Positions 32,875 through 42,138 of a stretch of 42,490 nucleotides of DNA are shown piece after piece; within the stretch, counting starts at the first letter, position 1; each line of letters begins with the position of its first letter. The notes under the pieces are model-generated. The model ran no database searches and was not told the DNA's origin. It saw nothing but the letters and a program-made list of their open reading frames with translations. Source of the stretch: Bacillota bacterium (GTDB lineage: Bacteria; Bacillota; UBA4882; UBA10575). Position numbers and translations under genes: made by a program. The stretch is taken from NCBI GenBank assembly GCA_012837715.1, contig DUQR01000009.1:1-42490 (forward strand), read 5' to 3'.

Positions 32875-34695
32875 ATGAAGCCTTTGGCTAAAAAAAGACA
32901 CCTCCCCGGTTTGCTCCAGAGTTTTTTCCAGAGTGTACAAGGGACCTTGATTTTGTATTTTATCATTATCGCGGTTATCCCGACTTTTCTGTTGGGTTTA
33001 ATAACATACTCGGCCACCTCGCGAATCATCAACAACAAAGTCCAAATCTATGTTGAACAGATGATTATTAAGGTGAAGGAGAATATTGAATACTACTTCC
33101 GGGATTTGCAGAGTCTGGCCTATATGATCTCAGTAAATAACGACTTGCTTACTGCTTTACGGGAAGAAACATTTTTAGATAAATGGAAGGAGATCAATTA
33201 CGAAAACAAGTTAAAACACTTTCTCGCCAGTCTCACCAGCACGCGGGCAGAAGTCAGAGGTATTTACGTCATAGCGGAAGACGAAAGAAGGATTTATTCG
33301 AGCGGGCCCCCTATTCTGATCAGTCATTTACAAAGATATGACTGGTACCAAGAGATGGTTAATTCCAATGATCATTTTTTCATTACCGACATCCATGAAG
33401 ATGATTATGCGGATGCTCTTTATTTCAATACCACAAAAGTGGTTACCTATGCGCAGCGCATCACGGATCTGGACGGACGAAAGCTAGGGTGGGTTTTGAT
33501 CGATCTTAACTACAGTTTTGTCACTAAGATGCTAGAAAAGTTGGAGTTGTGGGAGCAAGGCCAAATTACGGTCTTGGATTCAAAAGGAAAACTGATTTTT
33601 GGGGATCAAGCGGCGGCAGTTAAGTATCAGGAGAGTAACTTTCGTCAATTATACCTACGGGATTGGGGCAGCCAAATACAGAATATACAGGGGAAGAAGG
33701 AGCTGGTTGTATATCAAGCGGTATCTTTCTGCGGTTGGAAGATCATTTTCTCTATTGACGATGACCTTTTGCAGAAAGAAAACATTACGATCCGGAATTT
33801 AATTCTCGTGATGGCCATTTTCCTGTTGGGCGGAGCTATTTATCTGGCCGTGCATTTTGCGAAAAAGGTGTCCGACCCGGTTCAGCTCCTTTGTAACTCC
33901 ATGAAAAAGGTGGAGGAAGGCAACCTCGAAGTCGCCATTCGGATCAGGAGCATGAAAGAGTTTAATCGATTAGCGGCCAGTTTCAACCGAATGGTAGAAC
34001 AGATTCGTAATTTAATGGATAACATTTATGAAGTGCAGCAAAAAAAGCGGCAAGCCGAGTTAAATGCGCTTCAGGCTCAGATTAATCCTCATTTTCTCTA
34101 TAATACCCTTGATTCTTTGCGTTGGCTAGCTAAGATCCACAATATTGAAGAGATTGGAAAGATCATTTCCGCCCTTGAGAATTTGTTGCGGGCTAGTATT
34201 ACCAAGACCAACGATCTGATTCCCATTGGTGAGGAGATTGAAAACGTCCGTAATTACCTGGCTATCCAGTCCTTTCGTTATGGAAATAATTTTTCGACCA
34301 CTTTTAGCATTGATCCATCTGTAACTAGCTACTTGACGCCGCGTTTGATCTTACAGCCGCTGGTCGAGAATGCAATTTATCATGGAGTTGGAAGCATCGT
34401 TGGCGGGGAGATCGAGATCGGCGTTCATTCGGACAGCGCCGGAATAATCTTTACAGTGTTGGATAATGGTCCCGGCATTGCGCCGGAAAAGTTAAAAGCA
34501 ATTAGAGAAGGTAAAAACAAGGACCGTTTCAGCGGTTTTGGTTTAATGAATGTCGAGGAGCGAATCAGGCTTTATTTTGATCAGGATTACGAGTTCACAA
34601 TAAAGAATCGGGCGCCCCAGGGAACCCAGGTTATAATCAGGATTCCCCGGATTAGAAAATTTAAGGAAAGGAGCATCGCCAAGTGGGTAAAGTAA
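32875..34695 (+). CDS. YesM-type sensor histidine kinase
   Basis: The product has 606 residues. A first membrane segment (about 23-46), an extracytoplasmic sensing domain (about 47-300) and a second segment (about 303-325) are followed by a HAMP region (about 326-378). The histidine kinase domain has AQINPHFLYNTL with the phospho-acceptor His406, then LQPLVENAIYHGV and the ATP-binding DNGPGIAP and GFGLMNVEERIRLYF. This is the His_kinase/HATPase layout of YesM and LytS types, usual for sugar-responsive systems. ATG 32875 follows GGAAAGGA. The stop overlaps the start of the response regulator, so the pair is coupled. Confidence 0.9.
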   Translation: MKPLAKKRHLPGLLQSFFQSVQGTLILYFIIIAVIPTFLLGLITYSATSRIINNKVQIYVEQMIIKVKENIEYYFRDLQSLAYMISVNNDLLTALREETFLDKWKEINYENKLKHFLASLTSTRAEVRGIYVIAEDERRIYSSGPPILISHLQRYDWYQEMVNSNDHFFITDIHEDDYADALYFNTTKVVTYAQRITDLDGRKLGWVLIDLNYSFVTKMLEKLELWEQGQITVLDSKGKLIFGDQAAAVKYQESNFRQLYLRDWGSQIQNIQGKKELVVYQAVSFCGWKIIFSIDDDLLQKENITIRNLILVMAIFLLGGAIYLAVHFAKKVSDPVQLLCNSMKKVEEGNLEVAIRIRSMKEFNRLAASFNRMVEQIRNLMDNIYEVQQKKRQAELNALQAQINPHFLYNTLDSLRWLAKIHNIEEIGKIISALENLLRASITKTNDLIPIGEEIENVRNYLAIQSFRYGNNFSTTFSIDPSVTSYLTPRLILQPLVENAIYHGVGSIVGGEIEIGVHSDSAGIIFTVLDNGPGIAPEKLKAIREGKNKDRFSGFGLMNVEERIRLYFDQDYEFTIKNRAPQGTQVIIRIPRIRKFKERSIAKWVK

Positions 34696-36302
34696 TGATC
34701 GTTGACGACGAGTTGTTAGTCCGGATCGGTTTGCGTTCCACCATCTCCTGGCAGAAATATGGTTTTACGATCGTCGCCGACGCGGCCAACGGCCAAGAGG
34801 CGATTCAAAAATTTACCGCTACCGATCCGGATATCCTGATTACAGATATCCGTATGCCCGGAATGGACGGTATTGAGTTGATCAAGATCCTGAAAAAAAG
34901 GAAACCAAAGTTGAAAACGGTCATTCTTACCAATTACGATGATTTTGCTTACACTCAAGAGGCGCTGAAATTAGGAGCGGATGAATATCTGCTCAAGTCA
35001 ACTTTGGACAACCAAACCTTATTGCCCATTTTGGAGAGATTATGGAGTAAAGTGCAACAGGAGTCGGTAGAGGACCAAAGATTAGAAAAGTTACAAAAGC
35101 AGGCCTTACTGGGATTTTCTCTATTAAAAAAACATTTTGTGGAGAGGCTAATCAGTGGTGAATTGGATGAGCAAGTCTATCACGACTTTTTGCAGGACTT
35201 AGGGTTAGATTTGCAGGAAAATAATTGGCAGCTGATCTTTATGAAAGGGGATAATCAGGAGGAAACTACGGCCCGCTCCGACCTTCGTCCTTTAAACCTG
35301 ATTGAAGAGATTACAGATAAAGTTGGCGCTTTAGTTGCCGAAGGCTCAAGCGCGGAGGAGTGGATCCTGATCTACAGTTTTCCGGAAAAAGAAGCCAGTT
35401 ATTATCGGAAAAAGATCATTCCCTTTAACATTCGGCAGATTCAAACCTGTCTTAAGCAGTATCTGCAGATCAAAACCACCGCTGTTTTCGGTTCGGTGCT
35501 CACCTGTTATCGGCAGTTGCCGGCAGAATATACAAAGGCACGGGAGTCTATGATGTATCGCTTCTTCTGGCCGGAAAAGCAGATGCTCTTTCCCGAAGAT
35601 CTTCCCGGTGAGACCAAGGATTATTGTCTACTGGAAAGTAACGACCAGAACTTATCCGCGCTGATCCGGATGGGCGATCAGAAACAAGTCAGGAAGGCGC
35701 TGGAGGGTCTTTTCAATAATGTAACCGAAAAAAAATCCCCTTTTCTTTTGCGCCAGTTCTGTCAGGAGCTATATGGCGAAATGGCGCGACAGTGTCGGGA
35801 AGGCGGGATCAGTTTGTCGGAGATTCTCGGGGAAGATGAGCAATACCCGTCTCATCTTGAGAACTTCCAATCTATTCCGGCGATTAGAGACTGGTTCGCC
35901 GAGAAGCTTGACCAATTAATGACGACAATCAAGCGCGCTGGTTTAATGCATTATTCGACGCCTATTCGCGAAGCGTTAATCTACATAAAGGAAAATTATC
36001 ATAATAAAAACTTGAGCCTTTCTTTAGTCGCCAACCAGGTCGGATTAAGCAAAAACCATTTTTGCACGCGATTTAAGGAGGAGACTGGAAACAACTTTGT
36101 GGATTTTTTGCATAAAACCAGGTGCGAACAAGCCCGAGAGTTGTTGCTCCATTCGGAGCTATTGATTGCCGAGATTGCGGAGCTGGTCGGGTATATAGAT
36201 CCCAAGTATTTTACGAAGGTATTCCAAAGACAGCTCGGCTATTCGCCAGCAATATATCGGAAATTATGCCAAAAAGGTGGGCGCCCAGATGAGAAGGCCT
36301 AA
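34683..36302 (+). CDS. YesN-type response regulator with AraC DNA-binding domain
   Basis: The product has 539 residues. The receiver domain (about 1-125) has VMIVDDELLVR, the phospho-acceptor Asp55 in LITDIRMPGMDG, and TNYDDF. The linker domain (about 130-420) is long. Two AraC-type helix-turn-helix units form the C-terminus (about 435-535): LSLVANQVGLSKNHFCTRFK and IAEIAELVGYIDPKYFTKVF. GTG 34683 is preferred since AAAGGAG is 9 bases upstream and the receiver begins there; ATG 34695 is possible. It probably activates the transport genes or the GH4 gene. It overlaps the binding-protein gene by 14 bases. Confidence 0.9.
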   Translation: MGKVMIVDDELLVRIGLRSTISWQKYGFTIVADAANGQEAIQKFTATDPDILITDIRMPGMDGIELIKILKKRKPKLKTVILTNYDDFAYTQEALKLGADEYLLKSTLDNQTLLPILERLWSKVQQESVEDQRLEKLQKQALLGFSLLKKHFVERLISGELDEQVYHDFLQDLGLDLQENNWQLIFMKGDNQEETTARSDLRPLNLIEEITDKVGALVAEGSSAEEWILIYSFPEKEASYYRKKIIPFNIRQIQTCLKQYLQIKTTAVFGSVLTCYRQLPAEYTKARESMMYRFFWPEKQMLFPEDLPGETKDYCLLESNDQNLSALIRMGDQKQVRKALEGLFNNVTEKKSPFLLRQFCQELYGEMARQCREGGISLSEILGEDEQYPSHLENFQSIPAIRDWFAEKLDQLMTTIKRAGLMHYSTPIREALIYIKENYHNKNLSLSLVANQVGLSKNHFCTRFKEETGNNFVDFLHKTRCEQARELLLHSELLIAEIAELVGYIDPKYFTKVFQRQLGYSPAIYRKLCQKGGRPDEKA

Positions 36303-37554
36303 ACTTACCATTGTCCTCTGCGGGATTTTATTTGTGACCGGTTGTTTTGGTTCTCAAGACCATGAGCTCCACACCAACAAATTTGAGACCATCCATCTAT
36401 TAGGTACGGTGGGGGTCCATGAAATGATTGTGGAGTTAATCGAAGAAAAATTGGCTGCGGACGGGATTAAGGTTGAAAAAAACTTTTTTTATTGGGATAC
36501 CTACATGGCTAAAGCCCGTCAAGCCATCCTGAACGAAACCGGAGAGTATGATGTGATTATAGGCCCGAATTCGGTCCTGTCTAGGTTTATGCGTAGCGGA
36601 AAGCTGATTGCCCTTAACGATCTGGCCGAACAGGCTGGCCTTTGCCCTGATGATCTCTACCCGCCGATCCTGGACAGTATAATCTTCCAAGACAAATGGT
36701 ATTCCCTCCCCTATCTAGCTGATGTTTTGGTTTATATTTACCGGCAAGATTTGTTTGACCGGAAAGGAATCACTCCTCCCCAAAATATTACCCAGATGTA
36801 CCAAACAGCTCGACTCCTGACGACCGATCCGATCTATGGTTTAGCCTTTCCTGCTAATCCCGATGATCCGGTGACTTCGATCTGGAGTTATTTTCTCTGG
36901 TCATACGGGGGGGATTATTTTACTGATGATGGGCAGCCGATTATCGATTCTGCGCAAAGTGTGGCGGCGACCCGAATTTACTCATTAATCCTGGCGAACT
37001 GTGCGCCCCCGGCTGTGGCTACTTGGAAAACGGAGGAGGCAGTCGATTATTTCCTCGGCGGGAACCTCGCCGCGATGATTCTGTGGTCTAGTGCGATACC
37101 GGTCTTAAATAACAGTGAAAAAAAGGGCTGCGGGGAAGTTGGGTGTGCGCCTTTGCCCCTTGGCCCGACTGCTAACGCCATCTCTCCTCTGGCCAGTTGG
37201 GGAATGGTTATTCCCAGGAGTGCCAAGCATATCATTGCGGCTAAAAAATTTGCGGCAACCCTTGTTTCCAATGAAACCCTGAGCACCATAGCGGAAAAGG
37301 GAATGGGGCCGACGCCACTACCAAAGATTAACCGCGAGTATGCGCCGGACAATTTGGAAAAACCATTGTCTATTGCCGTCAAGGCACTGGAGAAAGCTAA
37401 AGCCTGGCCGTCCCACCTAGAAGCGAATCAGTATATCCCCATCATTGGTTCAGTATTAAATGATATTCTGATGGGGGCGGATACCAAGACCACACTGGAA
37501 GCAGCCAATAAACAGCTCGCCCTGTTAGTAGCCAGAAGGAATCAGGGAAATTGA
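36289..37554 (+). CDS. Lipoprotein sugar-binding protein linked to the two-component system
   Basis: The product has 421 residues. The lipobox is VTGC with Cys19. The mature part matches family 1 extracellular binding proteins (YDVIIGPNSVLSRFMRSGKL, YSLPYLADVLVYIYRQD, VTSIWSYFLWSYGGDYF). ATG 36289 has AGGTGG 8 bases upstream; a GTG at 36277 is in frame. It overlaps the response-regulator stop and is followed by a 260-bp gap before the main transport genes. Because it is translationally coupled to the sensor pair rather than to the permeases, it may present ligand to the kinase, as XylFII does for LytS in Clostridium, rather than feed the importer. This is inference. Confidence 0.83.
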   Translation: MRRPKLTIVLCGILFVTGCFGSQDHELHTNKFETIHLLGTVGVHEMIVELIEEKLAADGIKVEKNFFYWDTYMAKARQAILNETGEYDVIIGPNSVLSRFMRSGKLIALNDLAEQAGLCPDDLYPPILDSIIFQDKWYSLPYLADVLVYIYRQDLFDRKGITPPQNITQMYQTARLLTTDPIYGLAFPANPDDPVTSIWSYFLWSYGGDYFTDDGQPIIDSAQSVAATRIYSLILANCAPPAVATWKTEEAVDYFLGGNLAAMILWSSAIPVLNNSEKKGCGEVGCAPLPLGPTANAISPLASWGMVIPRSAKHIIAAKKFAATLVSNETLSTIAEKGMGPTPLPKINREYAPDNLEKPLSIAVKALEKAKAWPSHLEANQYIPIIGSVLNDILMGADTKTTLEAANKQLALLVARRNQGN

Positions 37555-37814
37555 TGGGATAATTTAGGCTAACAGGAAGATTGTCGACTTCAGCCGGAAT
37601 ATTCGGCACCTCCCTTGGGAGTCGCGGTTAGAAATTTTATTGTTGCTTGATCATTTCAGAATGACAAAGAAAAATTTCGGAATTTTAGTTCTCCCCTCCT
37701 ATTCATATATTTGTTACATTAATTGTGAGCTGTTTGTTGGTGGAAAGGAGGGAGTAGGAAGCGGACACCGGACAGAAACTCAACCTCAACAACAATAAAA
37801 GGAGGAATATTTCG

Positions 37815-39128
37815 GTGAAAAAAGTTACGTCTATCTTTACTGTAATCCTTATTACGCTGGTGTTATTCTCGACGGTATGGGCGGCGCCGAAGGTCAATCT
37901 GCGCTATGCCTTGTGGGACACTAACCAACTGCCCGCAATGGAAGCCTCCATCAAGGAGTTTATGAAGCAAAATCCCAACATTGAAGTGACAATTGAATTA
38001 ACCGAATGGAATGATTACTGGACGAAAATGACCACGGGAGTGGCTGCCCGTACATTGCCTGATGTTTTCTGGGGTCATTTGGCCTATTTCTCCGGTCTGG
38101 TCTCGAAAGGGGCTTTGCTGGACTTAACCCCCTATATCCAAAAGGATAAGTTGGATTTAAGTATCTATTATCAATCCTTATTGGAAAACTGGAAATACCA
38201 AGGCAAACAATATGGAATCCCCAAAGACTGGGATACGATTTGCATTATGTATAACAAAGATGCTTTTGATCAAGCAGGAATTCCTTATCCCAGCGCCGAT
38301 TGGAGTTGGAACCCGAGGAACGGCGGGGAGTTCGTCCAAGTTTTACAGAAATTGACGATTGATCAGAACGGGAAGAATTGTACAGAAAAAGGTTTTGACA
38401 AAAACAAAATTGTTCAGTATGGAATTGGCGGTTTAGCGGCTAGCGAAATGCAAACCGGTTGGCTGAACTTTGTCTGGATGAACGGTGGTCATGGGGTTCT
38501 TGATCAGCCCTATGGTAATAAATTTGTCCTCGATGATCCAAAATCGGTTGAAGGGATGCAGTTCTACGCCGACCTGGTGAGTAAATATGGGGTGGCGCCC
38601 ACACCGGAGTTGCAAGGCACTAGCGCCTCGGGGTGGGAATTATTCGTTGCCGGACGGGTAGCGACCATACCTGTGGGCTCATGGCAGCTTTCCGCAGCAA
38701 GAGATAATCTTACTTTCAATTGGGATGTAATTCCCCTCCCGAAAGGGCCGGCGGGACGTTATAGTTGTTTCAACGGATTAGCCCATAATATCTACGCCAG
38801 AACAAAACATCCGGAAGAAGCCTGGAAACTGGCTAAGTGGATGGATGGCTATGAATCCCAAAAGATCATCTCCGAGTATGGCGTGGTCTTCCCGGCGATC
38901 TCCTCGCTAATCGATGTTTATCTGGAAGCAACCAAGGAAAAGGGTCCAGACAACATTGAATACTTTATTGATGCCACAGCCCAGACTGGACAATGGCCGA
39001 TGCATGTGAATTGGGCGCAGATCTTTGACATCATCCAGCGCGAATATGAACTGGCGATTGCCGGTGAGTATTCCGCGAAAGAAGCCGTAGAATTAATCAA
39101 AGACCAAGTAGGGTCATTTCTCCGCTAA
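37815..39128 (+). CDS. Periplasmic-type sugar-binding protein (no lipobox)
   Basis: The product has 437 residues. The signal peptide (MKKVTSIFTVILITLVLF) ends STVWA-AP with a type I cleavage site and has no cysteine. The mature part matches family 1 sugar-binding proteins: LRYALWDTNQLPAMEASIKEF, MTTGVAARTLPDVFWGH and GIPKDWDTICIMYNKDAF. GTG 37815 follows GGAGG at 9 bases. It is followed by a terminator-like stem and then by the two permease genes, an arrangement that yields excess binding protein. The lack of a lipid anchor is normal only where a periplasm retains the protein, which suggests a diderm cell. Confidence 0.87.
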   Translation: MKKVTSIFTVILITLVLFSTVWAAPKVNLRYALWDTNQLPAMEASIKEFMKQNPNIEVTIELTEWNDYWTKMTTGVAARTLPDVFWGHLAYFSGLVSKGALLDLTPYIQKDKLDLSIYYQSLLENWKYQGKQYGIPKDWDTICIMYNKDAFDQAGIPYPSADWSWNPRNGGEFVQVLQKLTIDQNGKNCTEKGFDKNKIVQYGIGGLAASEMQTGWLNFVWMNGGHGVLDQPYGNKFVLDDPKSVEGMQFYADLVSKYGVAPTPELQGTSASGWELFVAGRVATIPVGSWQLSAARDNLTFNWDVIPLPKGPAGRYSCFNGLAHNIYARTKHPEEAWKLAKWMDGYESQKIISEYGVVFPAISSLIDVYLEATKEKGPDNIEYFIDATAQTGQWPMHVNWAQIFDIIQREYELAIAGEYSAKEAVELIKDQVGSFLR

Positions 39129-39144
39129 TTAAAATAAGAGAAGC

Positions 39145-39186
39145 GGGACGGGGAGCCGGAAATTTCAAAAGGCTTCCCGTCCTTTT
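39145..39186 (+). terminator. Partial terminator after the binding-protein gene
   Basis: GGACGGGGAGCC pairs with GGCTTCCCGTCC over 12 bp (one G-T pair) with a 13-base loop and a short TTTT. It may stabilise the binding-protein transcript and cut expression of the permeases. Confidence 0.7.
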
Positions 39187-39206
39187 AGAAAGGTGAGGAG
39201 AAGACG

Positions 39207-40133
39207 ATGGAAAAAACAATAGTGCCAATGGCTTCTACGTATAAACCGAAAAGTTCGCCAAAAAAGCGGCGGCAATGGTTAACGGGTTATTTAATGATTC
39301 TCCCTAACTTTTTAGGTTTTTTCATCTTTATGTTGGCGCCAATTATCGCGACTGTAGGATTGGGTTTTACCGAATGGGATCTGGTCAATAACCCACAGTG
39401 GATTGGTCTTGCCAACTATAAAAACTTGTTTGGTGACCGCATCTTCTGGCTTTCATTTAGGAAAACCATCTGGTTCACCCTGCTCAATGTACCGATTCAG
39501 AGTTTTCTCGCCCTTTTAATTGCGGTTTTACTAAATAGAAAATTAAAGGCCTTAAACTTGTTTCGTACTCTGTTTATTATCCCCTGGATTTGCATGTCGG
39601 TAGCAGTAGGGCTAACCTGGACATGGCTTTTTAATACCCAATTCGGGTATATAAACCATGTGTTGACATCCCTGGGGATGGAAAGGATAGGTTGGTTGAC
39701 CTCAGACAAGTTAGCTTTGTATGCGGTTATTTTCGTAAACGTCTGGCAGTATTTAGGCTGGCATATCATCCTTCTTCTGGCGGGTTTGCAAATTGTGCCA
39801 CAGGAGTTATACGAGGCCGCCACGGTTGATGGGGCGAATAACTGGATGAAATTTTGGAAGATCACAATCCCGATGATTAGCCCGATTTTCTTCTATGATT
39901 TAGTTGTGAACATGATCATGACCCTACAGATCTTTGATCTTCCCTTTGCCATGACCAACGGGGGACCGGGCAATGCAACCCGCGTCTTTAACTTGTATTT
40001 ATACCAAAAAGGGTTTTCCTTTCTCCAAATGGGAGAAGCTTGTTCAATGGGGGTAATTCTTTTTGGCTTAATTATGGTCGCTACTTTCTTTGTCTTTAAG
40101 TTTCTTGGGAGTAGAGTCAATTATGAAATGTAA
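39207..40133 (+). CDS. Sugar ABC transporter permease, MalF type
   Basis: The product has 308 residues and six predicted membrane segments, starting with LMILPNFLGFFIFMLAPI. The EAA loop is YEAATVDGANNWMKFWKITIP, which contacts the ATPase. It belongs to the MalF/UgpA-type carbohydrate permeases. ATG 39207 follows GGTGAGGAG. It partners with the next permease and the binding protein upstream. No ATPase gene is in the cluster. Confidence 0.9.
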   Translation: MEKTIVPMASTYKPKSSPKKRRQWLTGYLMILPNFLGFFIFMLAPIIATVGLGFTEWDLVNNPQWIGLANYKNLFGDRIFWLSFRKTIWFTLLNVPIQSFLALLIAVLLNRKLKALNLFRTLFIIPWICMSVAVGLTWTWLFNTQFGYINHVLTSLGMERIGWLTSDKLALYAVIFVNVWQYLGWHIILLLAGLQIVPQELYEAATVDGANNWMKFWKITIPMISPIFFYDLVVNMIMTLQIFDLPFAMTNGGPGNATRVFNLYLYQKGFSFLQMGEACSMGVILFGLIMVATFFVFKFLGSRVNYEM

Positions 40134-40175
40134 TAACCCGGGGATTTCAGATCTTTATTAAGGAGAGATCGCGTG

Positions 40176-41003
40176 ATGGAAAATAAAGTTACATACAAAA
40201 GACTTCTCTTGTATCTCATGATTATTGGTATTCTTTTTCTGTATCTTTTCCCCCTCCTCTGGCAGCTTTCCACCTCGCTCAAAGAAAGCGACGAAGTCTT
40301 TTCGGGTTATAACCTAATTCCGAAAAAAGTTACTTGGAGTAACTATAAGATTGCCTGGTCCCAATTTAATGTTAAAAAATATCTGGTCAATACAATTTTT
40401 GTGTCAGGCTTAATCATGGTGGGGACAATAATCTGCTGTTCAATGGCGGGATATGCTTTTGGGCAATTAAAATTTCCGGGGCGGGACTTCCTATTCTTCC
40501 TTTACTTAGGAACCATGATGGTGCCCGGGGCAGTGACCTTGATTCCATCCTACTATATTATTTTAAGGTTGAATATGGCTAACTCCTTTGCCGGGTTGGT
40601 TCTACCATTCTTCTTCGGTAGTGCTTTCGGTACCTTTCTTCTGCGTCAGTTTTATATGACACTCCCGAAGGATCTATATGAAGCAGCGACCATCGATGGG
40701 GCTGGTTCTTTCCAAATCTGGTTGAAGGTTATGTTTCCCCTCAGCAAACCGGCGGTGGCAACTTTGGGTGTGATGACGCTAGTTCAGCATTGGAACAGTC
40801 TACTGTGGCCTTTAGTAATTACGCAAAGCCCCTCCCTTAAGGTTCTGGCGGTCGGGCTCTCCGATTTCCGTCTCTTCCGCAATATACAATGGAATTCATT
40901 AATGGCGGCGGTAATGATCGCGATTTTACCCATGTTGATTATCCTCTTTTTTGCCCAAAAATTCTTTGTCAAAGGCATTCAGTTTTCCGGGGTCAATAGA
41001 TAA
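40176..41003 (+). CDS. Sugar ABC transporter permease, MalG type
   Basis: The product has 275 residues and six membrane segments. The EAA loop is YEAATIDGAGSFQIWLKVMFP. It matches the MalG/UgpE-type partner permease. ATG 40176 is preferred with AGGAGAG 8-9 bases upstream; GTG 40173 is an alternative. Only two bases separate its stop from the stop of the convergent AraC gene, so no room for a terminator exists between them. Confidence 0.9.
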   Translation: MENKVTYKRLLLYLMIIGILFLYLFPLLWQLSTSLKESDEVFSGYNLIPKKVTWSNYKIAWSQFNVKKYLVNTIFVSGLIMVGTIICCSMAGYAFGQLKFPGRDFLFFLYLGTMMVPGAVTLIPSYYIILRLNMANSFAGLVLPFFFGSAFGTFLLRQFYMTLPKDLYEAATIDGAGSFQIWLKVMFPLSKPAVATLGVMTLVQHWNSLLWPLVITQSPSLKVLAVGLSDFRLFRNIQWNSLMAAVMIAILPMLIILFFAQKFFVKGIQFSGVNR

Positions 41004-41005
41004 TT

Positions 41006-41869
41006 TTATTCCTTCCCCTTTTGGGCTTGTTGATGGTTTTGCCGATATTGACTGGGAGATAACCCTTTTACTTTTTTAAAAATTTTGGAGAAAGCAAGGG
41101 GGTCACTATACCCGACCGAGCGAGCCACATCGCCGATGGAGAGTAAAGGGTTCCGTAGAAAATCACATGCCCTTTCCATGCGAAATTGGATTAGATAATC
41201 TTGAGGCCCAATCTGGAGTCTATTTTTAAAGAGAACGGTAAGATAACTACGGCTTAAACCAAGGCTGGCTGCGATCATCTTGATATTGATGGGGCGGGAA
41301 TAGTTAGTTTTTATAAATTCCAAGGCTTTACGGATATAAACGTCCTGTAGATCGCCGTTCGCAAGCGCAGTCCGGTGGGGTCCGGCGTTTTCAATCATTT
41401 CGGAGATGGTAATGTATAATAAACCCTGCAAATGCAGGGTTTTACCATAGTTGTACCTTGTATTATTATACTCCTCGGCAGTATGCACCAGAGTTAACAG
41501 GTGACGATCAATATTGATTCCAGTCCGTTGCGTCAGAATCGGATTTTCCCGGGAAAAGCCGGCAGCCTCCAGATAGGTCTCTACTTTAAGACCGTTAAAG
41601 CCAACCCAAACATAATGCCAAGGATCGACCTGGTCCGCTTCATAGTAAGTAATAAGCTCCGGATAGATAAGAAACCCCTGCCCTTGTTGGAGAGCGTAAT
41701 GTTGGTTATTGACAAAAAAGGAACCCTTGCCGGACAAAATATAATGAAAGAGATAATGATCGCGCACTGCCGGGCCGTAAGAATGTCCAGGTTTACAAGG
41801 TTCGATCCCACAATGGTAAAGATTAAGATCGGTGGTAAACTGTTCATTAGTAAAAAAGATATCAAGCAT
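41006..41869 (-). CDS. AraC-family regulator with cupin sensor domain
   Basis: The product has 287 residues. An N-terminal cupin-like domain (about 10-150) has HYILSGKGSFFVNN and LQQGQGFLIYPE. The C-terminal AraC domain (about 180-280) has IKMIAASLGLSRSYLTVLFKN and IGDVARSVGYSDPLAFSKIFK, ending GLSPSQYRQ. Such proteins sense a sugar and activate nearby transport genes. It is transcribed toward the permeases and would add a second layer of control to the YesMN-type system. The start is ATG (complement of 41867-41869), with a modest AGG site. Confidence 0.87.
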   Translation of the reverse strand: MLDIFFTNEQFTTDLNLYHCGIEPCKPGHSYGPAVRDHYLFHYILSGKGSFFVNNQHYALQQGQGFLIYPELITYYEADQVDPWHYVWVGFNGLKVETYLEAAGFSRENPILTQRTGINIDRHLLTLVHTAEEYNNTRYNYGKTLHLQGLLYITISEMIENAGPHRTALANGDLQDVYIRKALEFIKTNYSRPINIKMIAASLGLSRSYLTVLFKNRLQIGPQDYLIQFRMERACDFLRNPLLSIGDVARSVGYSDPLAFSKIFKKVKGLSPSQYRQNHQQAQKGKE

Positions 41870-41974
41870 TCGATCACCAACCTTGATTTACTTTTCTCCA
41901 TTAGCCAAGACGAATGGTGTTTGCCCCTGAATTCAATCGCATTCACATGGTTCAGATGCGGATCAGTGTTCTGT

Positions 41975-42003
41975 GTTATATGATTCTCTTCAGGAGCGTT
42001 AAA
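41975..42003 (-). promoter_or_regulatory. Candidate promoter of the AraC gene
   Basis: On the minus strand TTTAAC (complement of 41998-42003) and TATAAC (complement of 41975-41980) are 17 bp apart. It would give a leader of about 100 bases. The match is moderate. Confidence 0.35.
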
Positions 42004-42138
42004 GTCCTTTCAAATAACAACCCGCCATCCAGCGGGGGTTGCGTGACTTTTCCACTTTGCAGAACCATTAATATTAGCTAAAACCCTGACACGAAAAGCG
42101 ACAATTAGTATGAAAAAGAACGTAATCGCGGGTGTTGA

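Noticed and set aside
41501-41983. Plus-strand 160-codon ORF opposite the AraC gene
   Set aside because: It is antisense to a complete AraC-family regulator and has no family likeness.
42018-42041. Hairpin CAACCCGC/GCGGGGGTTG as terminator
   Set aside because: It has a two-base bulge and no T-tract on either strand, and no plus-strand gene ends nearby.
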